Below, piece after piece: positions 8,476 to 18,603 of a stretch of 64,000 nt of DNA; positions within the stretch are counted from its first letter, which is position 1; each line of letters opens with the position of its first letter. Source of the DNA: Myxacorys almedinensis A (GTDB taxonomy: Bacteria > Cyanobacteriota > Cyanobacteriia > Leptolyngbyales > Leptolyngbyaceae); the NCBI RefSeq assembly GCF_010091945.1, contig NZ_WVIE01000010.1, forward strand, positions 1 to 64,000, written 5' to 3'. Both the position numbers and the translations under genes were made by a program. The notes under the pieces were generated by a model. It worked only from the letters and a program-made list of their open reading frames with translations. It did not search any database and was not told the origin of the DNA.

Positions 8476-11264
8476 TATTTTAGAGGGTAATGTTCCGCTA
8501 AATAGCGTTCGGCACGGGCGCGACTGGCAGCATCAGATCCGCCGCGCTCTCCAAATTCTCCATCTCCAAATTCTCCATCTAAGGTTGCCGCCAACAGACG
8601 CTCCAATATCTGTTTAAACTGCCGACCTTGTTTGTAACCCAATCGCTTCAAATCATGCCCATCGAGCGGCGCTTTTATCTGTGACCAACGGGTGAGATAT
8701 TTCCAGATTTGTTGGCGGTGCGATCGTTCGGAGGATCGCACCGCTACAAGCATCAACATCGGCACATCATAAGGCTTGAGCAGTTGAACAACTTGGCTAG
8801 GTCGGGGTGCCTTGGGTAGGGCTTCTGTTAACTGCTCTTGCACCTGAGATAGCGTGGTGAGCCGAGTAATACTGTCCTTCGGAAGCTGGAGCGTCTGAGC
8901 AACAAATCCGCGTTCTAGAGGGGCTAAACGAGCCAAGAGAACGTCTAGCAGCAGTTGCCAGTGGGGAAACATCTGCTGCGGATCAAACCGGCGGAGCCAG
9001 CGATCGACCAGCCGCAACTGCTGCCATAATTCGGCATCTAGGGCTAACGTGGGATGAAGGCAGCTTAGCGCGCCTAAGTCTGACAGTTGCTTGAGGGCTG
9101 GTTTCCAGTCAGGGGCTTGCAGAATATATTTCAGTTCGGCTTTGAGACGAGTTTGCAAGGCAGGCGCAACCACCCGACCTGACTCCCCCAAACAGGCATC
9201 CCTCGCTCTGCACGTTGTGCTAACCGCATATCGAATGAAGTCTGCGGTTTGCGGCTCAATTTCAAAGCCCAGTCGTACCGCAAACCGCACGGCTCTAAAA
9301 ATTCGGGTGGGATCTTCGATAAAACTATTGCTGTGCAAGACGCAAATTTGCTTTGAGCGCAGGTCTAACAAACCGCCAAAAAAGTCGAGCAATTCATTGG
9401 CACGAGGCTGAGTCAGCCGCAGCGCCAGGGCGTTGATCGTGAAATCTCGACGGTAGAGATCTTGGCGGATCGAACTCGCCTCGACTTCTGGGTTGGCGGC
9501 AGGATAGGGATAGAACTCGGTGCGAGCCGTGGCGATGTCGATCCACAGCGAGTCGAGGTCGGGGTCGTTGTGCCACAGCAGTGCCGCCGTTTGAAATTTG
9601 CCGTGGATATCTAATCGCGCGTGGGGGTAGAGGGCTTGCAGCGATCGCGCCAATTCTACCCCGGCTCCCACATCCGCAGACTGGTGAAAGCCATCTACCA
9701 CCAAATCGAGGTCATTCAACGTCACAGGCTGATCGGGGTCGGCAAGTAAAAGATCCCGAACGCCGCCACCAACCAAGTACAAATGCCAGCCGCGCTGTTC
9801 GGCTTGCTGCGCTGCGATCGCTAGAATATTTTGCAAGGGCAAAGCCAATCGGGCGCGATCGAGCCGGGCAGTTTGAGCCGCCTTGACGGTGGGATTGGGG
9901 TCACGCTCAGGCAGGTCAGAGGTTTCATAAGCCGCCGCGTGCACCTGCCGCAACACATCTGTTCGAGTCACAATGCCGACGAGGGCTTGATCCTTGAGCA
10001 CCGGCAGCCGACCAATATCATAGGTCACCATCAATGATTCGATTTGTGGCAACGGCGTTTCAGGAGTAATCGTTTTCAACTTAGTGCTCATGTAGCCTTT
10101 CACAGGGGCATGAGAAAAGCCATGATGCAGCGCAATATCTAGATCGCGGCGAGAAATCATGCCCACTAGCTGAGCCTCAGCATCGACCACAGATAAGCCA
10201 GAATGACCATAGCGCAGGAGAATCCGTTGGGCTTCAGCGATCGTGGTTTCCGGTCGGATTGTTCTGACCGGAGACGACATCAGATCGCGGGCGATCGGTG
10301 GTGGCGGAATTTGCTGCTTGAACTGAGCCAAAATCTCAGTGAACAGAGGTTGAGGTTGGGTTTCTCGCCGCGTCAAGGCGGCAGCTTTAGCGTGCCCCCC
10401 ACCCCCAAACGGCTGAAGCAGGGTGTTGAGGTTGGTTCTAGCAATTTGCGATCGCGCAATCACCGTCAGCACATTGCCACTCTCGGCATTGCCGCCCTCA
10501 GCACACACCGCACCCCGACAGTAGTGATGGGCTAAAAATAGCGCATCCATGCCCGTCAACTCCATCAGCCGCGATGCAAGGCTGGACAGCCCCGGCACAT
10601 AGTCTGGGGTGGTAAGCAGCACCGATGCGATCGCTTGCCCGTAGATTGTTTCTGAGCGCAAGGTTTCTAGGGCTTGGCTCAAAAGTTCTTGCAATTGGGG
10701 AGACAGCCCCGGATCAACGTATTGTGCGATCGCGCTCAAGCTCACCCCTTGAGTCATTAGCCACGCCAAGGCTGCCGCATCCCGCGCCGTCGTGTGATCG
10801 TAGGTTAGCGATCCGGTATCGGCATGAATCCCAAGTGCCATGACCGTCGCCTCGCTGGGCGTCAGCGAAACCTGCTGCTGCTGCAACAGTTCTGTAATCA
10901 AGGTTGTGATCGCGCCCACGGCATCAAAATACGTCTCCGTAGCAGAAATATCGCTGCTTGAGGCGGGATGATGGTCGTAAATAATAATGTCAATATTTGG
11001 GCGATCGAGCCATTTTGCAGTACTGCCGATGCGATCGCGGGTCTGAGCGTCTACCAGCACAATCGTTTGGATCAAATCAGGATTGATCGATCGCGCTTCA
11101 ACCAGGGGATATTCATCACGGTGCAGCGCCAAAAAGTCCCGCACCGCAGGATGTGCGCCCCCAGAAAGAACAATTCGCGATCCCGGACGCAGGCGGCTCA
11201 CACCAACAGCAGCACCGAGCGTGTCAAAATCTGCTGTGGTATGGCATAGAATCAAGTCCATCAT
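8475..11264 (-). CDS. DHH/DHHA1-CBS-tRNA nucleotidyltransferase fusion
   Basis: This 929-residue protein joins several modules. A DHH phosphoesterase domain (about 1-150) shows [12 protein letters not shown] and VLVDAQ and the IIYDHHP motif. A DHHA1 domain follows ([11 protein letters not shown] near 290). Two CBS domains come next (about 330-440). The rest (about 480-900) is a class II nucleotidyltransferase and head/neck region, with [11 protein letters not shown], the metal-binding [21 protein letters not shown] and [20 protein letters not shown]. It probably adds A or CCA to tRNA 3' ends. The DHH module suggests a linked nanoRNase or phosphodiesterase. This arrangement is known in cyanobacteria and Aquificae. 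Whether it adds CC, A or CCA is not decidable here. It is translationally coupled to hisIE. Confidence 0.88.
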   Translation of the reverse strand: MMDLILCHTTADFDTLGAAVGVSRLRPGSRIVLSGGAHPAVRDFLALHRDEYPLVEARSINPDLIQTIVLVDAQTRDRIGSTAKWLDRPNIDIIIYDHHPASSSDISATETYFDAVGAITTLITELLQQQQVSLTPSEATVMALGIHADTGSLTYDHTTARDAAALAWLMTQGVSLSAIAQYVDPGLSPQLQELLSQALETLRSETIYGQAIASVLLTTPDYVPGLSSLASRLMELTGMDALFLAHHYCRGAVCAEGGNAESGNVLTVIARSQIARTNLNTLLQPFGGGGHAKAAALTRRETQPQPLFTEILAQFKQQIPPPPIARDLMSSPVRTIRPETTIAEAQRILLRYGHSGLSVVDAEAQLVGMISRRDLDIALHHGFSHAPVKGYMSTKLKTITPETPLPQIESLMVTYDIGRLPVLKDQALVGIVTRTDVLRQVHAAAYETSDLPERDPNPTVKAAQTARLDRARLALPLQNILAIAAQQAEQRGWHLYLVGGGVRDLLLADPDQPVTLNDLDLVVDGFHQSADVGAGVELARSLQALYPHARLDIHGKFQTAALLWHNDPDLDSLWIDIATARTEFYPYPAANPEVEASSIRQDLYRRDFTINALALRLTQPRANELLDFFGGLLDLRSKQICVLHSNSFIEDPTRIFRAVRFAVRLGFEIEPQTADFIRYAVSTTCRARDACLGESGRVVAPALQTRLKAELKYILQAPDWKPALKQLSDLGALSCLHPTLALDAELWQQLRLVDRWLRRFDPQQMFPHWQLLLDVLLARLAPLERGFVAQTLQLPKDSITRLTTLSQVQEQLTEALPKAPRPSQVVQLLKPYDVPMLMLVAVRSSERSHRQQIWKYLTRWSQIKAPLDGHDLKRLGYKQGRQFKQILERLLAATLDGEFGDGEFGERGGSDAASRARAERYLAEHYPLK
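8550..8579 (-). repeat. Perfect 15-bp tandem duplication in coding sequence
   Basis: Two exact copies of TCCAAATTCTCCATC add an in-frame five-residue repeat near the C-terminus of the tRNA nucleotidyltransferase fusion (GEFGDGEFG). It lies in a flexible tail after the catalytic body. Confidence 0.9.
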
Positions 11265-11350
11265 TTCTGATAAGTTACTAGTGAGCTAGTGAAATCGCAG
11301 TTTAAATAACTGCCGTAACTGGATTTAATTTGCTGTTTAGGGAGAAGGAA

Positions 11351-11539
11351 ATGTCGATCTTATTTCAAATTGCATTAGCCGCGCTGGTTCTCTTTTCGTT
11401 TGTTATGGTGATTGGCGTTCCTGTTGCCTACGCTTCACCAAGCAACTGGGATCAATCCAAGCGATTAATTCTGCTTGGTTCAGGAGTTTGGTTTATCTTG
11501 GTGATCACAGTCGGAGTGCTCAACTATCTCGTAATTTAG
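11351..11539 (+). CDS. psbZ: Photosystem II protein PsbZ (Ycf9)
   Basis: The 62-residue, two-helix protein [15 protein letters not shown]... matches PsbZ, a peripheral photosystem II core subunit near CP43 that affects antenna and dimer stability. The conserved linker between helices, [11 protein letters not shown], is present. The ATG at 11351 is preceded by GGAGAAGG. An in-frame upstream ATG at 11330 gives a seven-residue extension not expected in the family. The stop codon lies inside a 14-bp tandem repeat. Confidence 0.95.
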   Translation: MSILFQIALAALVLFSFVMVIGVPVAYASPSNWDQSKRLILLGSGVWFILVITVGVLNYLVI

Positions 11540-11583
11540 ACCTGGTGATTTAGACCTGGTGATTTAGACCTGGTGATTTAGAC
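11535..11583 (+). repeat. 14-bp tandem repeat, 3.5 copies, over the psbZ stop
   Basis: TTTAGACCTGGTGA occurs three times in perfect register (11535, 11549, 11563) and a fourth, partial copy starts at 11577. The first copy contains the psbZ stop codon, so the array extends directly from the end of the gene. Confidence 0.95.
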
Positions 11584-11873
11584 GGGTTGGCTAGAACAGG
11601 TCTGTAGATTTACGGTTGCTGGGGAAGAAACATTCTGTCTCACCCCCAGCATCTCTCGGTGTCTCCGTACTGTCACGGATAAGTTTTCTTAAACTTTTCC
11701 CTACAGAATGTGAAGCCCAAATAAGTAAGCTGTATTAATCCTATTCAACGCTAAGAGATGCCGCTAGATTTAGGTAAATATCCTGAGGCAGGTTCTCAAG
11801 GGTGAACCAAAAACCTGTCGAGATAATCGGTTTGGGCTGTAGCTGTGACTTGTGTTGATACTCAGATTAAACA
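11584..11873 (+). other. Intergenic region upstream of ribH
   Basis: No ORF or RNA gene is evident. I looked for an FMN riboswitch before ribH and did not find its conserved boxes. The region should contain the ribH promoter, but no motif is clear enough to place. Confidence 0.4.
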
Positions 11874-12467
11874 ATGGCTATTTTTGAAGGAACATTCTCA
11901 CAGACCGATGGATTGCGTTTTGCGATCGTCATCGGTCGCTTCAATGACTTAGTAACCGGAAAACTCTTAGAAGGCTGTCAAGACTGCCTAAAACGGCACG
12001 GAATTGACGTCAACCCTCACGGAACTCAGGTCGATTATGCCTGGGTTCCGGGCGCATTTGAGTTGCCAATGGTGGCTCGTCAGTTGGCTCTGTCTGAGCG
12101 CTATAATGCCGTCATTTGCCTAGGAGCCGTTATCAAAGGGCAAACACCCCACTTTGAGTATGTCTCGGCTGAGGTGTCTAAGGGCATCGCAGCGGCTGGG
12201 TTTCAGACAGGTGTGCCCGTGGTTTTTGGCGTGTTGACGACCGATACGATGCAGCAAGCGTTAGAGCGGGCGGGCATCAAGAGCAACCTGGGGTGGGAAT
12301 ATGGCATGAGCGCGCTAGAAATGGCAAGTCTGATGCGCCAGGTTAAGGGGACGACGCCCAACCACTATGCAGGCACACCAGTTACGAATCCTACGATCGC
12401 TCCGGTAGGGCATTCTGTGCTTCCTGCCGCCGTCCATGCTTCTGATGCCTCTAGTCAAACTCACTGA
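11874..12467 (+). CDS. ribH: 6,7-dimethyl-8-ribityllumazine synthase
   Basis: The 197-residue enzyme performs the penultimate step of riboflavin synthesis. Family motifs include [45 protein letters not shown] (with the catalytic His region) and [20 protein letters not shown]. The conserved core ends near residue 160. The last 35-40 residues are a Pro/Thr/Ala-rich tail beyond the usual family length, probably disordered. It is monocistronic as far as can be seen. Confidence 0.95.
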   Translation: MAIFEGTFSQTDGLRFAIVIGRFNDLVTGKLLEGCQDCLKRHGIDVNPHGTQVDYAWVPGAFELPMVARQLALSERYNAVICLGAVIKGQTPHFEYVSAEVSKGIAAAGFQTGVPVVFGVLTTDTMQQALERAGIKSNLGWEYGMSALEMASLMRQVKGTTPNHYAGTPVTNPTIAPVGHSVLPAAVHASDASSQTH

Positions 12468-12575
12468 AAATCAGGGTTCTAAAAATCTGCTCAATCGGGA
12501 CAGCTAATCTTACGTAAACAGGGTAGCTGTCCTAAATTTTGCCGACGTTCAACCGGGTGTCTTTGTCAATCCATA

Positions 12576-12725
12576 ATACCAAATTGATTGTTCACTGCGA
12601 CAGATCCTCGACCCCCCTGCCTACGGCATCCCCCTTGGTAAAGAGGGACTTTCCGGCTCCTCTCCTGACTCAAGAGGGGTTGGGGGAGGTCGCAGGTCTG
12701 TAGCATTTACAGATTAATTTGGTAT
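12576..12725 (-). mobile_element. 150-bp MITE-like inverted-repeat element, copy 1
   Basis: The element is bounded by imperfect terminal inverted repeats starting ATACCAAATT, is GC-rich inside (GACCTCCCCCAACCCCTC and GATGCCGTAGGCAGGGGG on the minus strand) and has no ORF. Its reverse complement matches 36335-36485 closely along its full length. The TA just outside the left end suggests a TA target, as in IS630/mariner-derived MITEs; that is inference. Confidence 0.8.
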
Positions 12726-12923
12726 AAGTTCAATCCATCAGTTCAATCCGTAGCAACCTCCTGACCAAGCTGCTTTAGAAGGTCAGAATCCCATCTGCGC
12801 GAAAACTATTCCCCAGTCTATGCTATAAAACTACAGTAACCTTATCGAGAATTCGGAGATTAAGGAAGTTTTGTTTTCCTCCTCCGTTTCTCCTCATTTA
12901 TCCTTCACCCCCAAGAGGTCGCT

Positions 12924-13940
12924 GTGGGCATCTCAGTTCAAGACGTTTCCAAGCAGTTTGGCAGTTTTCAAGCCCTTGATCAGGTTTCGCTAGACATCAA
13001 GAGTGGCTCTCTCGTGGCATTACTAGGGCCATCGGGGTCGGGCAAATCCACCTTGCTGCGATTAATCGCAGGGTTAGAGATGCCAGATTCGGGCAAAATT
13101 TGGCTGACTGGAGAAGATGCCACTCATCGCGGGGTGCAAGAGCGCAATATCGGATTTGTGTTTCAGCACTATGCGCTGTTTAAGCATTTGAGCGTACGAA
13201 AAAACATTGCATTTGGGCTAGAAATTCGCAAGGCATCTGCGCGCCACGTCAAAACACGAGTGGATGAACTGCTGGAGTTGGTGCAACTGACTGGGCTTGG
13301 CGATCGCTACCCCTCTCAACTTTCTGGGGGGCAACGGCAACGGGTTGCCTTAGCGCGGGCACTCGCCGTAGAACCTCAGGTTCTCTTGCTCGATGAGCCG
13401 TTTGGCGCACTTGATGCCAAAGTTCGCAAAGATCTGCGGGCATGGCTAAGACAACTGCATGACGAAGTGCATGTCACGACCGTATTTGTGACGCATGACC
13501 AAGAAGAAGCCATGGAAGTATCGGATGAACTGGTCGTTATGAATAAAGGCAAAGTCGAGCAGATCGGCACCCCTGCCAACATTTACGATCATCCTGCTAC
13601 TGCGTTTGTGATGAGTTTTATTGGTCCGGTGAACGTGCTGCCGAGTTCATCTAATATCTTCCAGAACAATGGGTTTGATTCTGCCCATCCAGAGATGTTT
13701 TTGCGCCCTCAAGATGTGGTGATCGACACGTCTCCCAATGGCAACACGGTTGAGGCGAGAGTGAGTCGGCTGATTCATTTAGGTTGGGAGGTGCAAGCAG
13801 AATTATCCCTAGATGATGGGCAGGTTGTGACGGCTCACCTAACGCGCGATCGCTTTGATGAACTGCGATTAGTGCCTGAGCAGCGGGTATACATTAAACC
13901 CAAAGATGCCAAGTCATTTCCGCTCTATTACTCGATCTGA
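12924..13940 (+). CDS. cysA: Sulfate/thiosulfate ABC transporter ATPase CysA
   Basis: This 338-residue ATPase has the arrangement typical of CysA: Walker [39 protein letters not shown], signature [15 protein letters not shown], Walker [19 protein letters not shown], and switch His in [10 protein letters not shown] short C-terminal TOBE-like domain follows (about residues 235-335). The start is GTG with AGAGG upstream. CysT, CysW and the sulfate-binding protein are not adjacent, so it would work with subunits encoded elsewhere. Substrate assignment rests on sequence resemblance to the CysA subgroup. Its 3' end overlaps the convergent gene by 13 bp. Confidence 0.8.
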   Translation: MGISVQDVSKQFGSFQALDQVSLDIKSGSLVALLGPSGSGKSTLLRLIAGLEMPDSGKIWLTGEDATHRGVQERNIGFVFQHYALFKHLSVRKNIAFGLEIRKASARHVKTRVDELLELVQLTGLGDRYPSQLSGGQRQRVALARALAVEPQVLLLDEPFGALDAKVRKDLRAWLRQLHDEVHVTTVFVTHDQEEAMEVSDELVVMNKGKVEQIGTPANIYDHPATAFVMSFIGPVNVLPSSSNIFQNNGFDSAHPEMFLRPQDVVIDTSPNGNTVEARVSRLIHLGWEVQAELSLDDGQVVTAHLTRDRFDELRLVPEQRVYIKPKDAKSFPLYYSI

Positions 13941-15142
13941 GGGGCAGTGGTAACGGGCTGCGGATCGCGCTCTACTTTATCCAAAACACCAATTGCTCTG
14001 AGATACCAAAACACAACGATCAATGGCAGAGCATACCGATCCCAAGGGTAAGCTTTCATCATCAGCAGCGTGTTGCACAACAAGATCCAAAACGCTAGAT
14101 TGATTCTCGCGAATCGCAAACACGTACACAAGGCAAGCCCGTAAAATAGCGCAATTTTTAACGGATATGCCGGAAGCACATTGGCGATTTTAATCAAAAT
14201 TCCGCTCGCTTTGAGAGCAGGCGGAAACACCAGAAACAGCAGCAGTAGCCCGATCGCGATGTAAAGATAGGGTTTTTGCCAACGCAACAATCGCTGTGGC
14301 AAACTGCGCCGTGGAAAAAAAATCACTTCTGGCAGCACAAAACACAACCCCACAACCGCCAAAAAGAAAAGTCCGCTATTGGGGGTCAGTGCCCACAAAT
14401 TTCGCTGGACATCTGGAGCAAGCCGGGTTGAGAAGGCAGGCGCAGGGGCTAGACCGTTAAACAGCCAAAACCAAACCCCGATCGACGCGGCGGCAATCGA
14501 AGGCGCAACCCAGCGAATATGCATGACATCACGCAGTTTGAAGCAATTTTTCTGCACCATCGGTTTGAGCAGGGCAAACAATTCAAACATTGCGATCGCA
14601 ACCGGGAATGCCACCATATATTGGCGCGACGCGATCGCCAACACAAAGGCAACGCTGCTGAAGATCAGGCGATTTTGCGTGTAAAACCAGAAGCCTAAAA
14701 AGACAAAAAACGAAGCCAAAATATCAGTATAAATATGACCACTCAACCACAAATAATAGGGAGAAAGCAAGAGACCACACGCTGCCAAGGGCGGATCGAT
14801 GCCGCGCTTGCGAGTAGAAAAGCCAATCATGCAGATCATGATCAACGATAGTAAAAAGTTAAATAAACGACCTAGAAAAACACCATCTTTAAACAGATAT
14901 TCCAGAGCGCCAAACACAATAAAAGGCAGCGGGGTATTGAGTTCTTCATAGTTTCTCAATTGATTGAGGTTCGGAATGAGGCTATGGCTAAACTGAAGGC
15001 TGGTTTTCCAAAAGAAGACTTCATCTTGCCAAAGCGGCGATCGCAGGTAATTGAGCCGAACCAACAATCCGCTGTAAAACAGCGTGATCACGAAAAGAAA
15101 GATGGCAGGTGATAGTTTTTTTAATCGAGCATCAATCGCCAT
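13928..15142 (-). CDS. GT-C-type membrane glycosyltransferase (probable)
   Basis: This 404-residue protein has about ten membrane helices and an early loop with [11 protein letters not shown] after the first helix, where GT-C enzymes carry their acidic catalytic motif. A later [14 protein letters not shown] also fits this fold. GT-C enzymes use polyprenyl-phosphate sugars on the periplasmic face, so this may complete or decorate the polysaccharide built by the cluster. It is the last gene of the minus-strand cluster and overlaps the upstream GT2 by 11 bp. The exact family (GT39/83-like) and the sugar are unknown. Confidence 0.65.
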   Translation of the reverse strand: MAIDARLKKLSPAIFLFVITLFYSGLLVRLNYLRSPLWQDEVFFWKTSLQFSHSLIPNLNQLRNYEELNTPLPFIVFGALEYLFKDGVFLGRLFNFLLSLIMICMIGFSTRKRGIDPPLAACGLLLSPYYLWLSGHIYTDILASFFVFLGFWFYTQNRLIFSSVAFVLAIASRQYMVAFPVAIAMFELFALLKPMVQKNCFKLRDVMHIRWVAPSIAAASIGVWFWLFNGLAPAPAFSTRLAPDVQRNLWALTPNSGLFFLAVVGLCFVLPEVIFFPRRSLPQRLLRWQKPYLYIAIGLLLLFLVFPPALKASGILIKIANVLPAYPLKIALFYGLALCTCLRFARINLAFWILLCNTLLMMKAYPWDRYALPLIVVFWYLRAIGVLDKVERDPQPVTTAPQIE

Positions 15143-16106
15143 GTTGACCTCCCTCTTTGGCTAGCTCCGAATGCTGAGTAGAAGATGGAATCAAACTCTG
15201 TTGCCTTCGGTGATGCTGCGATCGCGCCCAGAAAAAACCAGCAACGTTAGCAACCTGGGATAAGAAAAGCAAAATTGTTAATGGAATAGCGTGCTGAGAT
15301 GAGCGAGAAAAGGGGTAGGTCACCAGGTCAACATAAAACCGCAGGGGTTCGACCTGGATGGGATCTGGAGTGGTTTGATGGTGCGATCGCTGCTCTCGCA
15401 CTTGCCGAAAACAAAACGCACCACGACCATAGTTAAAGTGCTGTCGCCAGAACGATTTCACCGTTAGGTTGTGAGCATGATAGATCTGCACATCTGAGGC
15501 GTAGCGCATGGCATAGCCGTGAAACAACCAGCGATCGCAAAACTCTCGGTCTTCGCCAGCAGCTAACGGAAAGCTGGTGTCAAATCCGCCCAGCACCCGG
15601 AAGCGATCGCTCGGCATAGCAAAGTTGTTCGACGCAAAAAAGCTCGATCCCGTGATGTCGGTATTGAAGTAGTCGTAGAGATAATCAATCAAAAGCTGGC
15701 TAGCCGTCGAGCAAAGGTTATTTGGCAAAGCATTCAGGGTTCGACCGCCGATTAAGCCGTCTGGCGTTTCCGCAAATCGCGCTTCTAACGTCGTTAAATG
15801 CTGGGGCAGCAGCACACAGTCATCATCGGTAAAGATCAGAAACCTGCCCTTGGCTGCCGTCGCGCCTGTGTTGCGGGCGGTGGCAGGTCCAGCATTGGCT
15901 TGCGTGATCAGTGTCAGGTTCAACTGCTGCTGCACGGGCAAAACCACCGATTCAAGGTCTACCGTGCTGCCATCATTAACAACGATCACCTCAAAGCGAT
16001 CGCGGCGATAGTCAAGTTCCACGAGCGACTGCAAACAGGTTGCCAATCGCTCTGGGCGGTTGTAGGTTGGAATCACAATAGAGAACAGAATCGATTCGGG
16101 TTGCAT
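15132..16106 (-). CDS. Glycosyltransferase family 2
   Basis: The 324-residue GT-A enzyme starts with IVIPTYNRPERLATCLQSL, has VVNDGST and the metal-binding FTDDDCVLL (DDD), and a C-terminal AAGEDREFCDRWLFHG with the acidic acceptor-site pair. A hydrophobic stretch (about 275-295) near the end may anchor it to the membrane. It belongs to the polysaccharide cluster and overlaps the next gene. Donor and acceptor are unknown. Confidence 0.85.
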   Translation of the reverse strand: MQPESILFSIVIPTYNRPERLATCLQSLVELDYRRDRFEVIVVNDGSTVDLESVVLPVQQQLNLTLITQANAGPATARNTGATAAKGRFLIFTDDDCVLLPQHLTTLEARFAETPDGLIGGRTLNALPNNLCSTASQLLIDYLYDYFNTDITGSSFFASNNFAMPSDRFRVLGGFDTSFPLAAGEDREFCDRWLFHGYAMRYASDVQIYHAHNLTVKSFWRQHFNYGRGAFCFRQVREQRSHHQTTPDPIQVEPLRFYVDLVTYPFSRSSQHAIPLTILLFLSQVANVAGFFWARSQHHRRQQSLIPSSTQHSELAKEGGQHGD

Positions 16107-16132
16107 AAGCGTTCAAAACCGTAATGAGATCA

Positions 16133-16996
16133 TCAATTCGCAAACAGATGGTAGAACCGACTCAGCGTATGACTGGGGTGAAGTCTCAGTGCCCAGCACA
16201 CATTTAGAAACGCAGCCCCCATTTGACCCATTTTGTAGGACGTGTAAGCATGTTCGTACACAAAGTTTGCAAACATTTTTGGATGCGCTTCAAATAGGGT
16301 GTGATGTTTCTCCAAGAGTTGTCTAAAACTCGCTTGGCGGAGTTCTGGATTGGTAGAGACTCTTGCCCCTTCGTGAACCGAGAGTTGATAGCTCACAACC
16401 GGCAACCCCAGAATCGAGCAAACCGGATTGAGCCGCAAGAAAAGCTCGGAATGCACCCGCGATCGAAAGGTTTCATCCCAACCACCAATTTGCAAAATCA
16501 CCTCCCGCTCCACGACCAAAGTCTGTTTTGTATTGTACGAACAGCCTTCCTCTAACTCTTCTAAAGCGAAATGAGCGCCTTGCAACCGTTGGGGAGGCGG
16601 CAACAATTTACGAATGACCCGATCGGTTGGATCAACAAGTTCGATCCCAGAGATAACGCCGACCGGGGCAGGCAGCGTTGCCTTATTAAGCGCCGCCAGT
16701 GAGGTCTCGACCATGGGGGGCAAGAGTCGATCGTCGTCATCGAGATAGGTGATCCAACGCCCCTGCGCTGCCTCAGTGCCAACATTTCGTGCCCCCGCTC
16801 CGCCCCGCGACTTTTCTAACCGAATGAGCTTGAGCCGGGGATCAGGAGGCAATTCAATCGGTTGAGTCGAGGCATCATCTACGACCAACACTTCCAAATC
16901 CTCGATGGTTTGGGCAAGGGCACTCCCAACGGCGCGACGCAGCAAATCAGGGCGATTGTGAGTTGGGATAATGATGCTGAGTAGAGGTCGGCTCAC
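16133..16996 (-). CDS. Glycosyltransferase family 2
   Basis: This GT2 enzyme of about 287 residues has LLSIIIPTHNRPDLLRRAV, VVDDAST and TYLDDDDRLLPP. The frame is open to an ATG at 17056, but the GTG at 16996 has AAGGAG directly upstream and places the catalytic domain at the N-terminus as usual, so it is preferred. Its C-terminal half lacks obvious membrane helices. It follows the flippase gene in the cluster. Confidence 0.8.
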   Translation of the reverse strand: MSRPLLSIIIPTHNRPDLLRRAVGSALAQTIEDLEVLVVDDASTQPIELPPDPRLKLIRLEKSRGGAGARNVGTEAAQGRWITYLDDDDRLLPPMVETSLAALNKATLPAPVGVISGIELVDPTDRVIRKLLPPPQRLQGAHFALEELEEGCSYNTKQTLVVEREVILQIGGWDETFRSRVHSELFLRLNPVCSILGLPVVSYQLSVHEGARVSTNPELRQASFRQLLEKHHTLFEAHPKMFANFVYEHAYTSYKMGQMGAAFLNVCWALRLHPSHTLSRFYHLFAN

Positions 16997-17064
16997 ACAT
17001 TCTCCTTTTTGGTCTCTAAAAAATTTGGTTTCTAAAAGATGCGCTTCAACATCCACACACCACG

Positions 17065-18603
17065 CTAAGAATCGCGCTGCTTTGAGCGCAGTTTCTTGAA
17101 CATTTGCAGCGCTCTTGCTGCCGTTTGACGACCGCCAGGAAAGCTGATCCAGATCGAAAGATAAGCAACTCCAAAGATGATAAATTTAACGGCTGCATCA
17201 ACGATCGCATTATCCAAATTCGGTAACAGAAAGCGACTTGAAAACAGTATCAACCCCGCCAGCACCGATCCGAGGGCGGGTCTCCACACCACTCCTAAAA
17301 AGTCGCCTAGCGAGAGTGGTGAGGTCTTAAGACAAAACGTAACTGATGGCAACGTCAGCAGACAGATGGCGATCGTATAGCCCATTGCCACCCCAAAAGC
17401 ACCCCAGTGTGCGCCAATCGAGACGGCAACAATCATGACAGACGAATGAAGCAGACCCCAGCGAAACTGACGCTGAGTTTGACCAATCGAGACATAGAGC
17501 CACTTGGTCACGCGATGCATACTGCCCACAAAGACCGCGAGCGTCAGCAACCGAAACAGGGGAACTGCCTCTAACCACTGGTTTCCGAGGAGCAGAAGAA
17601 TCAATGTCTGCGCTTCGATAAACGAAAACGTCAGCAGGGGCATACACACCGAGAAAATCGGAGTTAATCCTTGGCGGCAATACCTTCGGTAGAGTTGCGG
17701 GTCATGCTGAGCGCGGCTGAGGCTAGAGACCGCAACATTAAACAATGGGTTATAAATTTGCTCAAACGAGAAATATGCCCACCGATAGGCGACATGATAC
17801 AAGCCCAGAGCACTGGCATTACTGAAGTAGCCGATCAAAATGCGATCTAGCTGGTTGCCCAGTCGGCTGATAAACCGAAACCCAGTCAGGTGACCGCCAT
17901 AGGACATCATCGATCGTAAATTGGCATCTAGCTCTGGGGTCTTGATCACCCTAACCGGTCGCCAACCGCACACTTGCCAACTGGCGAAGCTCTGGATGAC
18001 CTGCATCACCACGACTTGCAGCACCAATGCCCAATAGCCCCAGCCGATCCAAGCTGCCGCGATCGCAATCATAGCCCCAGCGCCTAGGGCGCTCACTTCG
18101 AGCACCGTCACAACTTCAAATTTTAGTTGTCGTCTGAGCAACGCTTGATGCTGAGACGTCAGACAAACGCTGAAAACGCCAATTGCCATTGCCAGGGTAA
18201 TACCGACGAGTTCGGGTTCCTGGTAAAACCAAGCCATCACCGGAGCCATCGCCATCATGCCGCCAATCACAACGCTGTTGATCCTCAGCGATAGCCAGAA
18301 AATCGCACTCGTTTGTTGATGATCCAACTGGCTGCGTTGAATGGTCACCGTTTCTAGACCAAAATTGGTCAAACTATCAACAAATGCCAGCAAGGGAGCC
18401 GCCATCGCAACTAGCCCAAAGTCGGCAGGCGTCAGCAGACGAGCCAGAATAGCCGTAGAGCCAACTCCGATCGCCAGTTTGATCGGCTGCGCGGCGATCG
18501 TCGTTAAGCCAGACTGAAGCGATCGCCGCTCCAGATTTGCTCCTACCTCATCGGTGCGGATGTGTCGATCAAGATCGAGTAGCGGTTTAGAGTCTAAGTC
18601 CAT
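17065..18603 (-). CDS. Polysaccharide flippase, Wzx/MOP superfamily
   Basis: This 512-residue protein has 12-14 membrane helices with the N-terminal pattern of lipopolysaccharide/O-antigen flippases: LQSGLTTIAAQPIKLAIGVG, ILARLLTPADFGLVAMA, and IYNPLFNVAVSSLSRAQHDP at about residue 290. It probably moves the lipid-linked repeat unit across the membrane. Its start overlaps the end of the GT4 gene by 10 bp. No Wzy polymerase is recognisable in the cluster. The GT-C-like protein at 13928 is the only other polytopic candidate. Confidence 0.85.
   Translation of the reverse strand: MDLDSKPLLDLDRHIRTDEVGANLERRSLQSGLTTIAAQPIKLAIGVGSTAILARLLTPADFGLVAMAAPLLAFVDSLTNFGLETVTIQRSQLDHQQTSAIFWLSLRINSVVIGGMMAMAPVMAWFYQEPELVGITLAMAIGVFSVCLTSQHQALLRRQLKFEVVTVLEVSALGAGAMIAIAAAWIGWGYWALVLQVVVMQVIQSFASWQVCGWRPVRVIKTPELDANLRSMMSYGGHLTGFRFISRLGNQLDRILIGYFSNASALGLYHVAYRWAYFSFEQIYNPLFNVAVSSLSRAQHDPQLYRRYCRQGLTPIFSVCMPLLTFSFIEAQTLILLLLGNQWLEAVPLFRLLTLAVFVGSMHRVTKWLYVSIGQTQRQFRWGLLHSSVMIVAVSIGAHWGAFGVAMGYTIAICLLTLPSVTFCLKTSPLSLGDFLGVVWRPALGSVLAGLILFSSRFLLPNLDNAIVDAAVKFIIFGVAYLSIWISFPGGRQTAARALQMFKKLRSKQRDS

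Noticed and set aside
11584-11873. FMN riboswitch upstream of ribH
   Set aside because: The expected conserved boxes (AGGGGCAGGGTGAAA-type and downstream pairs) are absent.
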